Source: JAYRSJ01 sp041920215
GTDB lineage: Bacteria > Pseudomonadota > Gammaproteobacteria > Burkholderiales > Burkholderiaceae_C
Direction: 5' to 3'
DNA: 64,000 nucleotides
Assembly (NCBI GenBank): GCA_041920215.1
Contig: JAYRSJ010000007.1
Coordinates: forward strand, 102,964-166,963
Shown piece by piece: positions 45,434 through 53,342 of the stretch. Each line of letters starts with the position of its first letter. The stretch's first letter is position 1. The position numbers were made by a program, and so were the translations under genes. The notes beneath the pieces were generated by a model. It ran no database searches, was not told where the DNA came from, and saw only the letters and a list, made by a program, of their open reading frames with translations.

Positions 45434-47410
45434 GTGTCCGATCTGCGCCTGACCCTGCCGCGCGCCAGCCTGCTGGCCCTGCTCTCGACCTTGCTGCTCA
45501 GCGCCTGCGGTGGCGGTGGCGGCGCTGAGGGCCCGGCCCCGCCGCCGGCGCAGCTGCCGCCGCTGAGCAGCCGCTGCGAGACCGGCTCGGTGGCCCGTGT
45601 GGCCATCGAAGCCAGCCCCCGCCAGGGCCGCAATACCGAACTGGCCCTGCTGTCCTGCGGCGGCCCGCTGAGTGCGCCACGCTGGACGCAGTCGGGCGGC
45701 GCAGCGCTGAACCCGCTGTCGGCCCGCTCCTTCGCCCTCACGGTGGAGCCGGCCAGCGCCGGGCCCTATCGCTTCAGCGTCGCCTTCAACGACAGCCAGG
45801 GCCGTGCGCACAGCGGCCAGCTCGAGTTCAGCGCCCAGCCTGCCGCCGAGCCGGCGCTGACGCTGCGCGGCGAGCCCTCGGTCTACAGCGGGGGGCGCTT
45901 CTCGTTGCGCGCCTGGTGGCCGGACCTGGACGCCGGCCAGCTCGACAGCGCCCGTCTCAGCTGGACTCAGCTGGAGGGGCCGGCGCTGGACCTGACGGCC
46001 GAGACCGGCTGGCGTCTGGTGCTGCAGGCTCCCACGGTGGGCAGCGACAGCCTGCTGCGCCTGCGCGCCACCGCCACGCTGGCCGACGGCAGCCGCCGCA
46101 GCGGCGAGTTCAGCCTGCTGATCCAGGCCCTGCCGGCTGCGCCGGTCAACCAGCTCTTCAAGGGCAGCAATGCCGCCAGCCGGGTCTACCCCTGGCTGGC
46201 CGGCGGCCCGCATGCACCGGCCCTGGCCGAGTGCATCTACAGCCCGCAGATCTCCTGGAGCAACCCCAACAACCTGTGCACGCTGGGCCGGCTGCCGCTG
46301 CTGGGCCAGGCCAACCCGGGCGCCGTGCCGACGGTGGAGCAGATCATGCAGCGGGTGCTGGTCTCCAATGACTGGATGGCCGAGGTGTTCGAGCAGTTCC
46401 TGCGCGAGGAGGACACGCACGGCGATTACCGCCGCATGCTGGCCAGCGTCACCGCGGTGGTGATAGGCGGACGGGTGCGGCCGGCCTTCTACTGGAACAC
46501 CACCGGCGCGATCTACCTGGACGGTGCCTATCTGTGGCTGACGCCCGAGCAGCGCGACACGCTCAGCGAGGCCCCCGACCCGCGCAGCGACTATGGTGCC
46601 CTGCTCGGCTATGCCATGCCCTGGCGCTACACGCTGGACAACCGCCATGCCACCGACAGCCTGGCCGTGGTCGAGCGGCGCAGCCGCACGCTGGCCCAGA
46701 TCCGCTACGAGCTGGGCCGCCTGCTCTACCACGAGCTGGCCCATGCGGCCGATTTCCTGCCGCCGCGGGTGCATGGCCAACTGGCCGGCGGCCTGTATGT
46801 CTATCAGGCCAGCCCGACGCTGACCGCCTCGCAGAACCTGCAGCTGCAGCTGCCCTTCTTCTCCCAGGAGATGAAGCGCCTGGCCGATGTGCTGTCCTTC
46901 GGCGCCACGCCCACGGCCCAGCAGATCGCCTACACGCCCAGCGACATCGTGCAGTTCTTCAGCCAGGACCGCGTCAACGACGACTACAGTTACAGCATCC
47001 CCGAGGGCGCGACCTTCTCGCGCGAGGACACGGCCATGCTGCTGGAGGAAGCGATGATGCAGCTGCGCTATGGCGTGATGCGCGATGTCGCCGTCACCGA
47101 CAAGCTGCCGGCCGGCGGCAACAGCGCCGACCTGATCGTCAGCTGGGGCCAGCGCGGCCGCATCGGCGAGGCCGCGATCAAGCCGCGTCTGCAGCTGGTG
47201 CTGGCCGAGCTGATGCCCTGGGTGGAGAGCAGCCTGGTCGCCCAGCTGCGCGCACCGCAGCCGCTGCGCAGCGGAATTAGCTGGGGCGCCAACCTCGACC
47301 TCAGCGGCACCGGCGGCAGCCAGCCACTGAGCGCCCAGGCCCGCTTCAACGAGGAACAGCAGACCACCGCCGAGCTGCGCCGCCGCGCACGGGCCCTGCA
47401 GGCGCGCTAG
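45434..47410 (+). CDS. Lipoprotein with HExxH metallopeptidase motif
   Basis: Predicted lipoprotein of 658 aa. The start is GTG 45434, because GGAGGA sits 7 nt upstream; a GTG 30 bp earlier lacks an SD. The signal ends LLLSAC with lipobox Cys25, followed by a Gly run and a Pro-rich linker. Residues ~40-240 look like two beta-sandwich domains. The C-terminal half carries LLYHELAHAADF (H433-E434...H437), the zinc-protease signature, with a later EEAMMQLRYG segment that could offer the third ligand Glu. It probably acts at the cell surface or outer membrane. No named family recognised. Confidence 0.7.
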   Translation: MSDLRLTLPRASLLALLSTLLLSACGGGGGAEGPAPPPAQLPPLSSRCETGSVARVAIEASPRQGRNTELALLSCGGPLSAPRWTQSGGAALNPLSARSFALTVEPASAGPYRFSVAFNDSQGRAHSGQLEFSAQPAAEPALTLRGEPSVYSGGRFSLRAWWPDLDAGQLDSARLSWTQLEGPALDLTAETGWRLVLQAPTVGSDSLLRLRATATLADGSRRSGEFSLLIQALPAAPVNQLFKGSNAASRVYPWLAGGPHAPALAECIYSPQISWSNPNNLCTLGRLPLLGQANPGAVPTVEQIMQRVLVSNDWMAEVFEQFLREEDTHGDYRRMLASVTAVVIGGRVRPAFYWNTTGAIYLDGAYLWLTPEQRDTLSEAPDPRSDYGALLGYAMPWRYTLDNRHATDSLAVVERRSRTLAQIRYELGRLLYHELAHAADFLPPRVHGQLAGGLYVYQASPTLTASQNLQLQLPFFSQEMKRLADVLSFGATPTAQQIAYTPSDIVQFFSQDRVNDDYSYSIPEGATFSREDTAMLLEEAMMQLRYGVMRDVAVTDKLPAGGNSADLIVSWGQRGRIGEAAIKPRLQLVLAELMPWVESSLVAQLRAPQPLRSGISWGANLDLSGTGGSQPLSAQARFNEEQQTTAELRRRARALQAR

Positions 47411-47506
47411 ACGGGCATTCAGCGAACATTCTGCGCTCGGAGCAGGCTGGCTGAGGGGCTGACCGTATCATCGGCAGCCCGCCATCCATCGCCCCCTGCC
47501 CCACCG

Positions 47507-48841
47507 ATGAGTGCCCAGCCTGCCCGCGTCCCTAGCCTGCCCCCCGACGACCCCTGGCGTGCCCTGGTGCACGACGAGGTGCATGCCCGGCCGCCGGCAC
47601 GCATCCGCCTGCCGGCCCTGGTCACCATGGTGGCGGTGCTCAACGAGGGCGTGGACCGGGCCAGCGAATGGGCCCATCTGAGGCGACTGCCCGAGCAGCA
47701 AGACCTGTCCCTGCAGGCGCTGCAGGGCAACTTCCTGCGCCTGCGCCTGGGCGGCCGCACCCTCAAATGGGAGCGGCATAGCGAGTTCACCCGCTACTCG
47801 ATGGTGCAGCCCCTGCCGGAGGGCGCCGGCCCGGGGTCCGACTCACCCGATCTCGACGCCGCGCTGGCGCAGGACGCCGCCTGGCGCGCCGCGATACCGG
47901 GTCGCACCGTGGCCGCCATCCAGCTGGTGATGGTGGAACAGAGCCTGGGCAATCCACAGGCCGAGCGCGAGGCCCTGGCCCTGGGCGAGCGCTGGTTCGG
48001 CGGCCGCGGGGTCTTCGCCTCGCTGATGGGCCGCGGCCACTCGCTGGTGGTGACCGACTTCCGCCTGCGCGAAGACGGCTGGGAGCGTCTGCTGGTGATG
48101 GCCGAGCCCGGCACCAGCGAGGCCCGCGCCGGCCGCATCTCGCAGCGCCTGCTGGAGCTGGAGGTCTACCGCCTGATGGCCTTGCGGGGCCTGCCGGTGG
48201 CCAAGCAGCTGGCACCCCTGCTGGGCGACGGCGAGGCCGCGCTGGCGCGGCTGACCGCCCGGCTGGAGGCCCGCGAAGCCTCGGAGGCGGAGCTGCTGGA
48301 CGAGCTGATCCATCTGGCTGCCGGCATCGAGCGCGCCAATGCCGAGCACCTCTACCGCTTCTCGGCCACCCAGGCCTACCACGCCCTGGTCGGGCAGCGC
48401 ATCGAGGAGCTGCGCGAGCGCCCGATACCCGGCACCCAGACCCTCGGCGTCTTCATGCAGCGTCGGCTCGCGCCGGCCATGGCCACGGTCGGCGCGACCG
48501 CGGCCCGCCTGGGCTCGCTGGCCCAGCGCATCGAACGCAATAGCGGCCTGCTGCGCACCCGGGTCGATATCGCCACCGAGACCCAGAACCAGCAGCTGCT
48601 GGCCCAGCTGACGCGCGGCCAGCAGCTGCAGCTGCGTCTGCAAAGCACGGTGGAGGGCCTCTCCATCGCCGCGATCTCCTACTACGTCGTCAGCCTGCTG
48701 CTGTACGGCGGCAAGGCCTTGAAGGCGGCCGGCCTGCCGCTCAATGTCGAGCTGGCCACCGGCGTGATGATCCCGCTGGTGCTGTGGGCGGTGTGGAAGG
48801 CCACCCAGCGCATCCACGCCCGGCTGCATCAGGCCCCCTGA
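47507..48841 (+). CDS. DUF3422 family membrane-anchored protein
   Basis: 444-aa protein of the DUF3422 family. The conserved opening HDEVHARPPARIRLPALVTMVAVL is a hallmark, followed by FTRYSMVQPLP. Residues ~225-370 are largely helical with coiled-coil character. Two C-terminal hydrophobic helices (IAAISYYVVSLLLYGGKAL and TGVMIPLVLWAVW) anchor it in the inner membrane. Function is unknown. The stop codon overlaps the ATG of the TlpA-like gene by one base (TGATG), so they are translationally coupled. Confidence 0.85.
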   Translation: MSAQPARVPSLPPDDPWRALVHDEVHARPPARIRLPALVTMVAVLNEGVDRASEWAHLRRLPEQQDLSLQALQGNFLRLRLGGRTLKWERHSEFTRYSMVQPLPEGAGPGSDSPDLDAALAQDAAWRAAIPGRTVAAIQLVMVEQSLGNPQAEREALALGERWFGGRGVFASLMGRGHSLVVTDFRLREDGWERLLVMAEPGTSEARAGRISQRLLELEVYRLMALRGLPVAKQLAPLLGDGEAALARLTARLEAREASEAELLDELIHLAAGIERANAEHLYRFSATQAYHALVGQRIEELRERPIPGTQTLGVFMQRRLAPAMATVGATAARLGSLAQRIERNSGLLRTRVDIATETQNQQLLAQLTRGQQLQLRLQSTVEGLSIAAISYYVVSLLLYGGKALKAAGLPLNVELATGVMIPLVLWAVWKATQRIHARLHQAP

Positions 48842-49773
48842 TGCTTGCCCTGCAACTGGGGCCACTGGCCCTGCCCACCGCACCGCTGCTCGTGCTGGCC
48901 AGCCTGCTGCTGGCCCAATGGCTGGCACCGCGGCTGCTGCCTGGCAGCGCGGCGGCCTTGCGTCCGCAGGCCGGCCAGATCCTGCTCAATGCCGGCTTTG
49001 TGGGCCTGCTGGCGGCCCGGCTCGCCCATCTGGGCCTGCACCTGCCGGCCTATGCGAGCAGCCCCTGGGCCATGCTGGATGTGCGCGATGGCGGCTGGCA
49101 CTGGCCCAGCGGACTGCTGGTGGGCCTGGCCTTCTTGGCCTGGCAGCTGCGGCGCCAACCCATGCCGCTGCGGCGTGCGCTGGCGGCCGCGGCCTTGCTG
49201 GGCCTGAGCCTGTGGGGCGCCGGCCAGCTGTGGCTCGCGCGCCAGGCGGGCACGCCCATGCCCCAGCTGCTGCTGCAAAGGCTGGAGAGTGGCCAGCACC
49301 TCCGGCTGGCCGATCTGGCTGCGGGCCGGCCCCTGGTGGTCAATCTCTGGGCCAGCTGGTGCGGCCCCTGCCGGGCCGAGATGCCGGTGCTGGCCGCCGA
49401 ACAAGCCCGGCATGCCGGCCGCATAGGCTTCGCCTTCGTCAACAGCGGCGAGTCGGCCGAGCAGGTGCGGGCTTGGCTGCAGCAGCAGGGCCTGTCGCTG
49501 CAGCAGGTGCTGCTGGACCGCGAGGCGGCGCTGGGGCCGCTGGTCGGTTCGAGCGGCCTGCCCACCACGCTCTTCTACGATGCCCGGGGCCGGCTGCGCC
49601 AGGCCCATCTGGGCCTGCTCAACAGCGCGGCGCTGCAGGCCCGCCTCGACGCCCTGCTGGCGCTCAGCGCGGCAGGGCCAGCCACCAGGCCAGCAGGATC
49701 AGGCTCAGCACCAGGTACAACCAGCCCAGCAGCAGCCGGCGCCACAGCGGCGGCGCCTCGGCCAGCTCCATGA
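48841..49773 (+). CDS. Membrane-anchored TlpA-like thioredoxin
   Basis: 310 aa. Four N-terminal helices (about residues 10-125; LPTAPLLVLASLLLAQWLAPRLL, then AGFVGLLAARLAHLGL) precede a periplasmic thioredoxin domain with active site WASWCGPCRAEMP (CxxC about residues 177-180) and the cis-Pro in GSSGLPTTLFYD. The membrane part resembles the prolipoprotein-diacylglyceryl-transferase-like region seen in some TlpA proteins. It should supply or take electrons for cysteine pairs in the periplasm. Its last 110 bp overlap the convergent norF-like gene; the tail (SGSAPGTTSPAAAG) is low-complexity and may be a read-on. Confidence 0.82.
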   Translation: MLALQLGPLALPTAPLLVLASLLLAQWLAPRLLPGSAAALRPQAGQILLNAGFVGLLAARLAHLGLHLPAYASSPWAMLDVRDGGWHWPSGLLVGLAFLAWQLRRQPMPLRRALAAAALLGLSLWGAGQLWLARQAGTPMPQLLLQRLESGQHLRLADLAAGRPLVVNLWASWCGPCRAEMPVLAAEQARHAGRIGFAFVNSGESAEQVRAWLQQQGLSLQQVLLDREAALGPLVGSSGLPTTLFYDARGRLRQAHLGLLNSAALQARLDALLALSAAGPATRPAGSGSAPGTTSPAAAGATAAAPRPAP

Positions 49774-49936
49774 AGTGCAGCGCCACCCAGCGCGCCTTCA
49801 GCAGCACCAACGCGAACAGCAGCGGCACCGGCCAGCGCCGCAGCCCGTCCACCAGGCCCAGCTCGCCGACGGCCACGCTGAGCAGGGTCAGCGCCAGCAG
49901 GGCGGCCCAGATTCGGGAGATCGTGTCGCGCAACAT
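49664..49936 (-). CDS. norF: NorF/cytochrome c oxidase subunit IV-like membrane protein
   Basis: 90-aa membrane protein from ATG 49936 (MLRDTISRIWAALLALTLLSV). Three helices: residues 8-24, 36-50 (VPLLFALVLLKARWVAL) and 65-86 (LLGWLYLVLSLILLAWWLAL). The KARWVALHFMEL segment is the conserved core of NorF/COX4-type proteins. It follows the COX3-like gene by 11 bp, the norE-norF arrangement. No catalytic nitric-oxide reductase or oxidase subunit is nearby, so the enzyme it serves lies elsewhere. Overlaps the end of the TlpA-like gene on the other strand. Confidence 0.75.
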   Translation of the reverse strand: MLRDTISRIWAALLALTLLSVAVGELGLVDGLRRWPVPLLFALVLLKARWVALHFMELAEAPPLWRRLLLGWLYLVLSLILLAWWLALPR

Positions 49937-49947
49937 GGGGACTCGCC

Positions 49948-50529
49948 TCAGCGCATCAGATAGACCAGCGGGAACAGCACGATCCAAAGCAGATCGACCA
50001 TATGCCAGAAGGCCGCGGCGGTCTCCGGCGCATGGCAGTCATCCGGGCCATAAGCCCCCTGGCGCGCCTTCCACCAGACCAGGGCGATGAAGAGCAGGCC
50101 GGCGGCCACATGCAGATAGTGGAAGCCCGCCAGCATCAGATAGAACATGAAGAAGGTGTTGGTCGAGAGGTTGACCCCGGCCGCGAACTGCTCGCCGAAC
50201 TCCAGGCTCTTGACCACCATAAAGCCCAGGCCGCACAGCAGGGCCGCCAGCAACCAGCGCGAACCGGCGGCACGGGCGTCGCGGCGCAAGGCCTGCACCG
50301 CCATCGCCACGCAGCCGCTGCCGCAGATCAGCAGCACCGTGTTGAGCGCACCGCTGTGCAGATGCAGGCTGGCCTGCGAGGCATTGAACAGGGCCGGATC
50401 GCGCAGCCTGGCAAAGGCATAGCCGACGAAGAGCAGGCCGAAGGTGGCCAGCTCGGCCAGAATCACCAGCCAGATCGTCAGGTCGCCACGCAGCTGTGGC
50501 TGCGCATCTTGTGGGTTAGCAGCCTGCAT
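49948..50529 (-). CDS. norE: NorE/cytochrome c oxidase subunit III-like protein
   Basis: 193-aa polytopic membrane protein with five helices, of the haem-copper oxidase subunit III family. DLTIWLVILAELATFGLLFVGYAFAR is helix 1 with the Glu conserved in NorE. SLEFGEQ, GFHYLHVAAGLLFIALVWW and the C-terminal FWHMVDLLWIVLFPLVYLMR are hallmark segments. The shorter length fits NorE, which helps nitric-oxide reductase activity, rather than a canonical oxidase subunit. Lies 6 bp below the ArsR gene. Confidence 0.82.
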   Translation of the reverse strand: MQAANPQDAQPQLRGDLTIWLVILAELATFGLLFVGYAFARLRDPALFNASQASLHLHSGALNTVLLICGSGCVAMAVQALRRDARAAGSRWLLAALLCGLGFMVVKSLEFGEQFAAGVNLSTNTFFMFYLMLAGFHYLHVAAGLLFIALVWWKARQGAYGPDDCHAPETAAAFWHMVDLLWIVLFPLVYLMR

Positions 50530-50535
50530 CGGGAC

Positions 50536-50892
50536 TCAGCGCGGCGCGGTGGGCAGCAGGCGCTCCTTGGTCTCGATTTCGGTCTCCGGGTCGAGCTCGA
50601 TGGCCACCTGGGTGCAAACCGCGCGGCACAGCGCGGCAACGCGCTCGCTCTGCAGCCGGTAGTAGATCTGCGTGCCCTCGCGCCGCTTGGACAGCACGCC
50701 GCTGCGGTAGAGCGTGGCCAGGTGCTGGGACATATTGGGCTGGGTGGTGTCGATCTCGCCCAGCAGCTCCGACACATTCTTCTCGCCGTTGCAGACCGCA
50801 CTGATGATGCGCAGCCGGATCGGCGTCGACAGCAGGCCGAACAGCTCCGCCACGGAGTCGAAGACCTGGGCTTCGCTACTGCGCTCTTGCAT
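50536..50892 (-). CDS. ArsR/SmtB family transcriptional regulator
   Basis: Winged-helix regulator of 118 aa. The recognition region is TTQPNMSQHLATLYRSGVLSKRREGTQIYYRL. Cys residues lie in AVCNGEKNV and ALCRAVCTQ, a different spacing from the Sox-side ArsR protein. It is the first gene of an ArsR-norE-norF unit, so probably controls these oxidase accessory genes; signal unknown (redox, metal or sulfur species). Confidence 0.85.
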   Translation of the reverse strand: MQERSSEAQVFDSVAELFGLLSTPIRLRIISAVCNGEKNVSELLGEIDTTQPNMSQHLATLYRSGVLSKRREGTQIYYRLQSERVAALCRAVCTQVAIELDPETEIETKERLLPTAPR

Positions 50893-50957
50893 GAATCGGA
50901 CTGGAGAAGTGATGAACAGCGTCGATTCTATGCGTCGCGGGTGATATTGATCAGCCC

Positions 50958-51275
50958 CTATTTGAGCCGGTAATGATCTCGGTTAAGCACGGCCGCGACG
51001 GCGGTGACGTCCTCGGGAAACAGGCCCAGGCCCAGCTCGGTGTTGCACTGCTCGACCATGCCGCGCAGCTGGCCGGCGGTCTTGATCCGCTCCATCGGCC
51101 GGTAGACGGCCGCGCCATCGCCGCCGAACTTGCGCGCATGGCATTCGGCACAGCGCTGTTCCTTGATGAGGCGTTCGCCCAGGGCCAGATCGGCCCCCTT
51201 GAAGATGCTGGCATCGTCCTGGGCCCAGGCGGGCAGGCACAGTAGCAGGGCATAAGGGGCAAGGCTGCGCAGCAT
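50958..51275 (-). CDS. Small periplasmic mono-haem cytochrome c
   Basis: 105-aa c-type cytochrome. ATG 51275 gives a signal peptide (MLRSLAPYALLLCLPAWAQ). One haem site CAECH lies near residue 41, with several downstream Met residues that could be the axial ligand (PMERIK, GMVEQ). Lies 65 bp upstream of the ArsR gene on the same strand, between it and the sox region. May shuttle electrons to the NorEF-linked oxidase or from Sox proteins. Confidence 0.82.
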   Translation of the reverse strand: MLRSLAPYALLLCLPAWAQDDASIFKGADLALGERLIKEQRCAECHARKFGGDGAAVYRPMERIKTAGQLRGMVEQCNTELGLGLFPEDVTAVAAVLNRDHYRLK

Positions 51276-51322
51276 GCTGGACTCCCGCGACAAAACCCCA
51301 TCCTAAGCGAAGCCGGGCCGTT

Positions 51323-51418
51323 TCAGGGCAGCTTGAAGCCGGCCACCGCAGCGACCAGCTGGTCGGCCTGGTCGCGCAGGCTGGCCGCGGCGGCGGCGCT
51401 TTGCGCGACCAGAGCGGC
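51323..51418 (-). pseudogene. C-terminal fragment of a methyl-accepting chemotaxis protein
   Basis: The minus strand reads AALVAQSAAAAASLRDQADQ... then GFKLP and a TGA stop at 51323-51325, the typical last ~31 residues of a chemoreceptor (compare AALVEQSAAAAESLREQAQRL in the chemoreceptor at 43954-45375). Nothing of the signalling hairpin, HAMP or sensor remains upstream; the frame is cut at the promoter region of the AhpD-like gene. It is a relic left by a deletion or rearrangement. Confidence 0.78.
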
Positions 51419-51521
51419 AGGACATAGCGGCCTGATCGCTTCTTTGACATTGCCTTGCGCAAGCGCAATCCCGCCCCGAGTGGTTCTTGCAATATATGCG
51501 CATTCACTTAATTAAAACGCC

Positions 51522-51872
51522 ATGCCCAAGCAATACCGGCAACTCACCCAAGAGGTCTCGGCCTCGCTGGCCAAGCTGCGTGCCGACATCCCCGACACCA
51601 CACGCGGCTTCTCGGCCCTGGCCCAGGCTGCCACCAGGGACGGCGCCCTGGACAAGAAGACCAAGGAGCTGATCGCGATGGCCCTGTCGGTTGCCGCCCG
51701 CTGCGATCCCTGCCTGGGCTTCCATGCCGAGGCCCTGGTCAAGCTGGGTGCCAGCCGGGCCGAGTTCGAGGAGATGCTGGGCCTGTGCGTCTATATGGGT
51801 GGCGGGCCGGCGCTGATGTATGCCGCCCATGCGCTGGAGGCCTTCGAGGAGTTCGGCGGCCCGAGAACCTGA
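51522..51872 (+). CDS. Carboxymuconolactone decarboxylase family (AhpD-like) protein
   Basis: 116-aa all-helical protein. The CMD/AhpD signature ELIAMALSVAARCDPCLGFHAEALVKLGASRAE is present, including the CxxC pair and the following His that make AhpD-like proteins peroxide-linked disulfide reductases. ATG 51522. Monocistronic, with an AT-rich leader upstream. Short proteins of this family are frequent beside sulfur or stress genes. Physiological partner unknown. Confidence 0.87.
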   Translation: MPKQYRQLTQEVSASLAKLRADIPDTTRGFSALAQAATRDGALDKKTKELIAMALSVAARCDPCLGFHAEALVKLGASRAEFEEMLGLCVYMGGGPALMYAAHALEAFEEFGGPRT

Positions 51873-51891
51873 GGCCGCACAGGCCGCCTGC

Positions 51892-52404
51892 TCAGCCCGC
51901 CAGTTTCAGCAGGCCCAGCACATCTTCCTCGAACATCTCGCCCGGAATCAGCTCGCGCAGCCGGCCCTGGCGATCCACCGTGACCGTGACCGGCACGCTG
52001 CGGCGCGGGTTCAGCGCGGCCGCCAGCGGCTCGGCATCCTGGGTGACGGCAAAGCTCAGGCCATGCTGGCGCATATGGCGGCGCAGCGCCGCGTCATCGC
52101 GCTCGCGCACCACGCCCAGCACCGTCAGGGCCTGGCCGGCCGCCGCCCGATGCAGCTTCTCCACATGGACGTTGTGCCGCAGGCAGAAGGGGCAGCTGAG
52201 CGACCAGAACACCAGCACCATCGCGCGGTCGCGAAACTGCTCGGCCCGCCACACATCGCCGTCCAGCAGGCGCAGGCTCTGCGGCCAGCGCACCGGCTCA
52301 CCCTTGGCAGCGGGCGCGGCGCCGGCGGGCCAGCCCCAGGGCAGCAGCAAGGTGCCGCCGAGGGCGGCCAGGCCCTCGCGGCGCTTGATTCCCTCGGGCT
52401 TCAT
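51892..52404 (-). CDS. Periplasmic redoxin-domain protein (SoxW-like)
   Basis: 170-aa exported thioredoxin-fold protein. The N-terminus KRREGLAALGGTLLLPWG looks like a twin-arginine signal. The active site is SCPFCLRHN (CxxC about residues 72-75) and VPVTVTVDRQGRL supplies the cis-Pro. It overlaps the metallohydrolase gene by 4 bp at the end of the soxT-soxH-thioredoxin unit. SoxW-type thioredoxins keep SoxY or SoxV cysteine partners reduced, so a role in Sox maintenance is inferred. Confidence 0.82.
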   Translation of the reverse strand: MKPEGIKRREGLAALGGTLLLPWGWPAGAAPAAKGEPVRWPQSLRLLDGDVWRAEQFRDRAMVLVFWSLSCPFCLRHNVHVEKLHRAAAGQALTVLGVVRERDDAALRRHMRQHGLSFAVTQDAEPLAAALNPRRSVPVTVTVDRQGRLRELIPGEMFEEDVLGLLKLAG

Positions 52405-53342
52405 TTCAGGCTCTGTTCCATCAGCAGATAGGTGTTGTAGGCATTGATGCGGTTGGCCACACCGAACAAGGGCAGCCGGGCAAAGCGCGACCAGTCGGTG
52501 CGCGCATAGGCTTCCTCGAAGGGCTCCATCTCGCGCGCCGCCGCCCCCATGGTCTGGCGCAGATAGGCCAGGTAGTCGCGGGTCAGCTGCAGATCCTCGC
52601 GTGCCGTCTCCGACACCGGCCCATGGCCCGGGATGATGACACGGGCCGGCAGCTCCAGCAGCCGGTCCAGCGCGGCGATCCAGCGCCCGCTATCGGCCTG
52701 CCCGACAAAGGGCACGCGGCCGCGGAAGACCAGATCGCCAGCGATCAGCAGCTGCAGCTGCGGCACATGGACCACCAGATCCTCCGGCGTGTGCGCGGGC
52801 CCGGCCGGCTGCAGCAGGAAGTCCAGGCCGCCCAGCCGGTAGCGCTCGGGGCCGCGGATCCAGCGGTCGGCCGGCACCAGCCGGGTCTGCTCGTCGATCC
52901 AGGGGAACAGCTCCTCGCGGCTGGCCTGCAGGCGCAGCGCCGCGGTGTCGGAGTGCAGATAGAGCTTGGCGTCCTGCTGCGCGATGATCTCGGCGCCCAC
53001 GGCCTTGAAGGCCTGCAAGCCGTAGATGTGGTCGGCATGGTAGTGGCTGACGATCAGAGCCTTGATGGGCAGCGGCGTCAGACGGCGGATCTCGGCGATC
53101 AGGGCCTCGGCCAGCGCCGGCGAGCCCAGCGCATCGAAGACCACCACACCCTCGGCGGTGATGACGAAGGCCGCGTTGGAAATGAAGTTGCGGTTGGCGG
53201 CCGAGCCCAGCGCCGACTCGCCCTGCACCATCCAGGTCTGTGGCGCCACCTGGCGTGCCTGCAGGGCCTGGGCGTGGCTGGCCGCGGCCTGGCCCAGTGC
53301 GAGCAGCGCGCTCAACAGCGTTTGCAGGAAGAAATGCTTCAT
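52401..53342 (-). CDS. soxH: Periplasmic metallo-beta-lactamase-fold hydrolase (SoxH-like)
   Basis: 313 aa, from ATG 53342 with a signal peptide (MKHFFLQTLLSALLALGQAAASHAQ). Zinc-binding set: HYHADH (H100, H102, D104, H105), GPAHTPEDLVVH, IAGDLVF and IIPGHGPVS. It belongs to the SoxH/quinoprotein-relay hydrolase group. Overlaps soxT (4 bp) and the redoxin gene (4 bp). SoxH is not essential for thiosulfate oxidation in model organisms; a thiol-ester or persulfide hydrolase function is possible but unproven. Confidence 0.87.
   Translation of the reverse strand: MKHFFLQTLLSALLALGQAAASHAQALQARQVAPQTWMVQGESALGSAANRNFISNAAFVITAEGVVVFDALGSPALAEALIAEIRRLTPLPIKALIVSHYHADHIYGLQAFKAVGAEIIAQQDAKLYLHSDTAALRLQASREELFPWIDEQTRLVPADRWIRGPERYRLGGLDFLLQPAGPAHTPEDLVVHVPQLQLLIAGDLVFRGRVPFVGQADSGRWIAALDRLLELPARVIIPGHGPVSETAREDLQLTRDYLAYLRQTMGAAAREMEPFEEAYARTDWSRFARLPLFGVANRINAYNTYLLMEQSLK

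Noticed and set aside
51444..51449. TTGACA as the -35 of the AhpD-like gene
   Set aside because: No -10-like hexamer at 16-18 nt spacing; the AT-rich TATATG further on is too far away.
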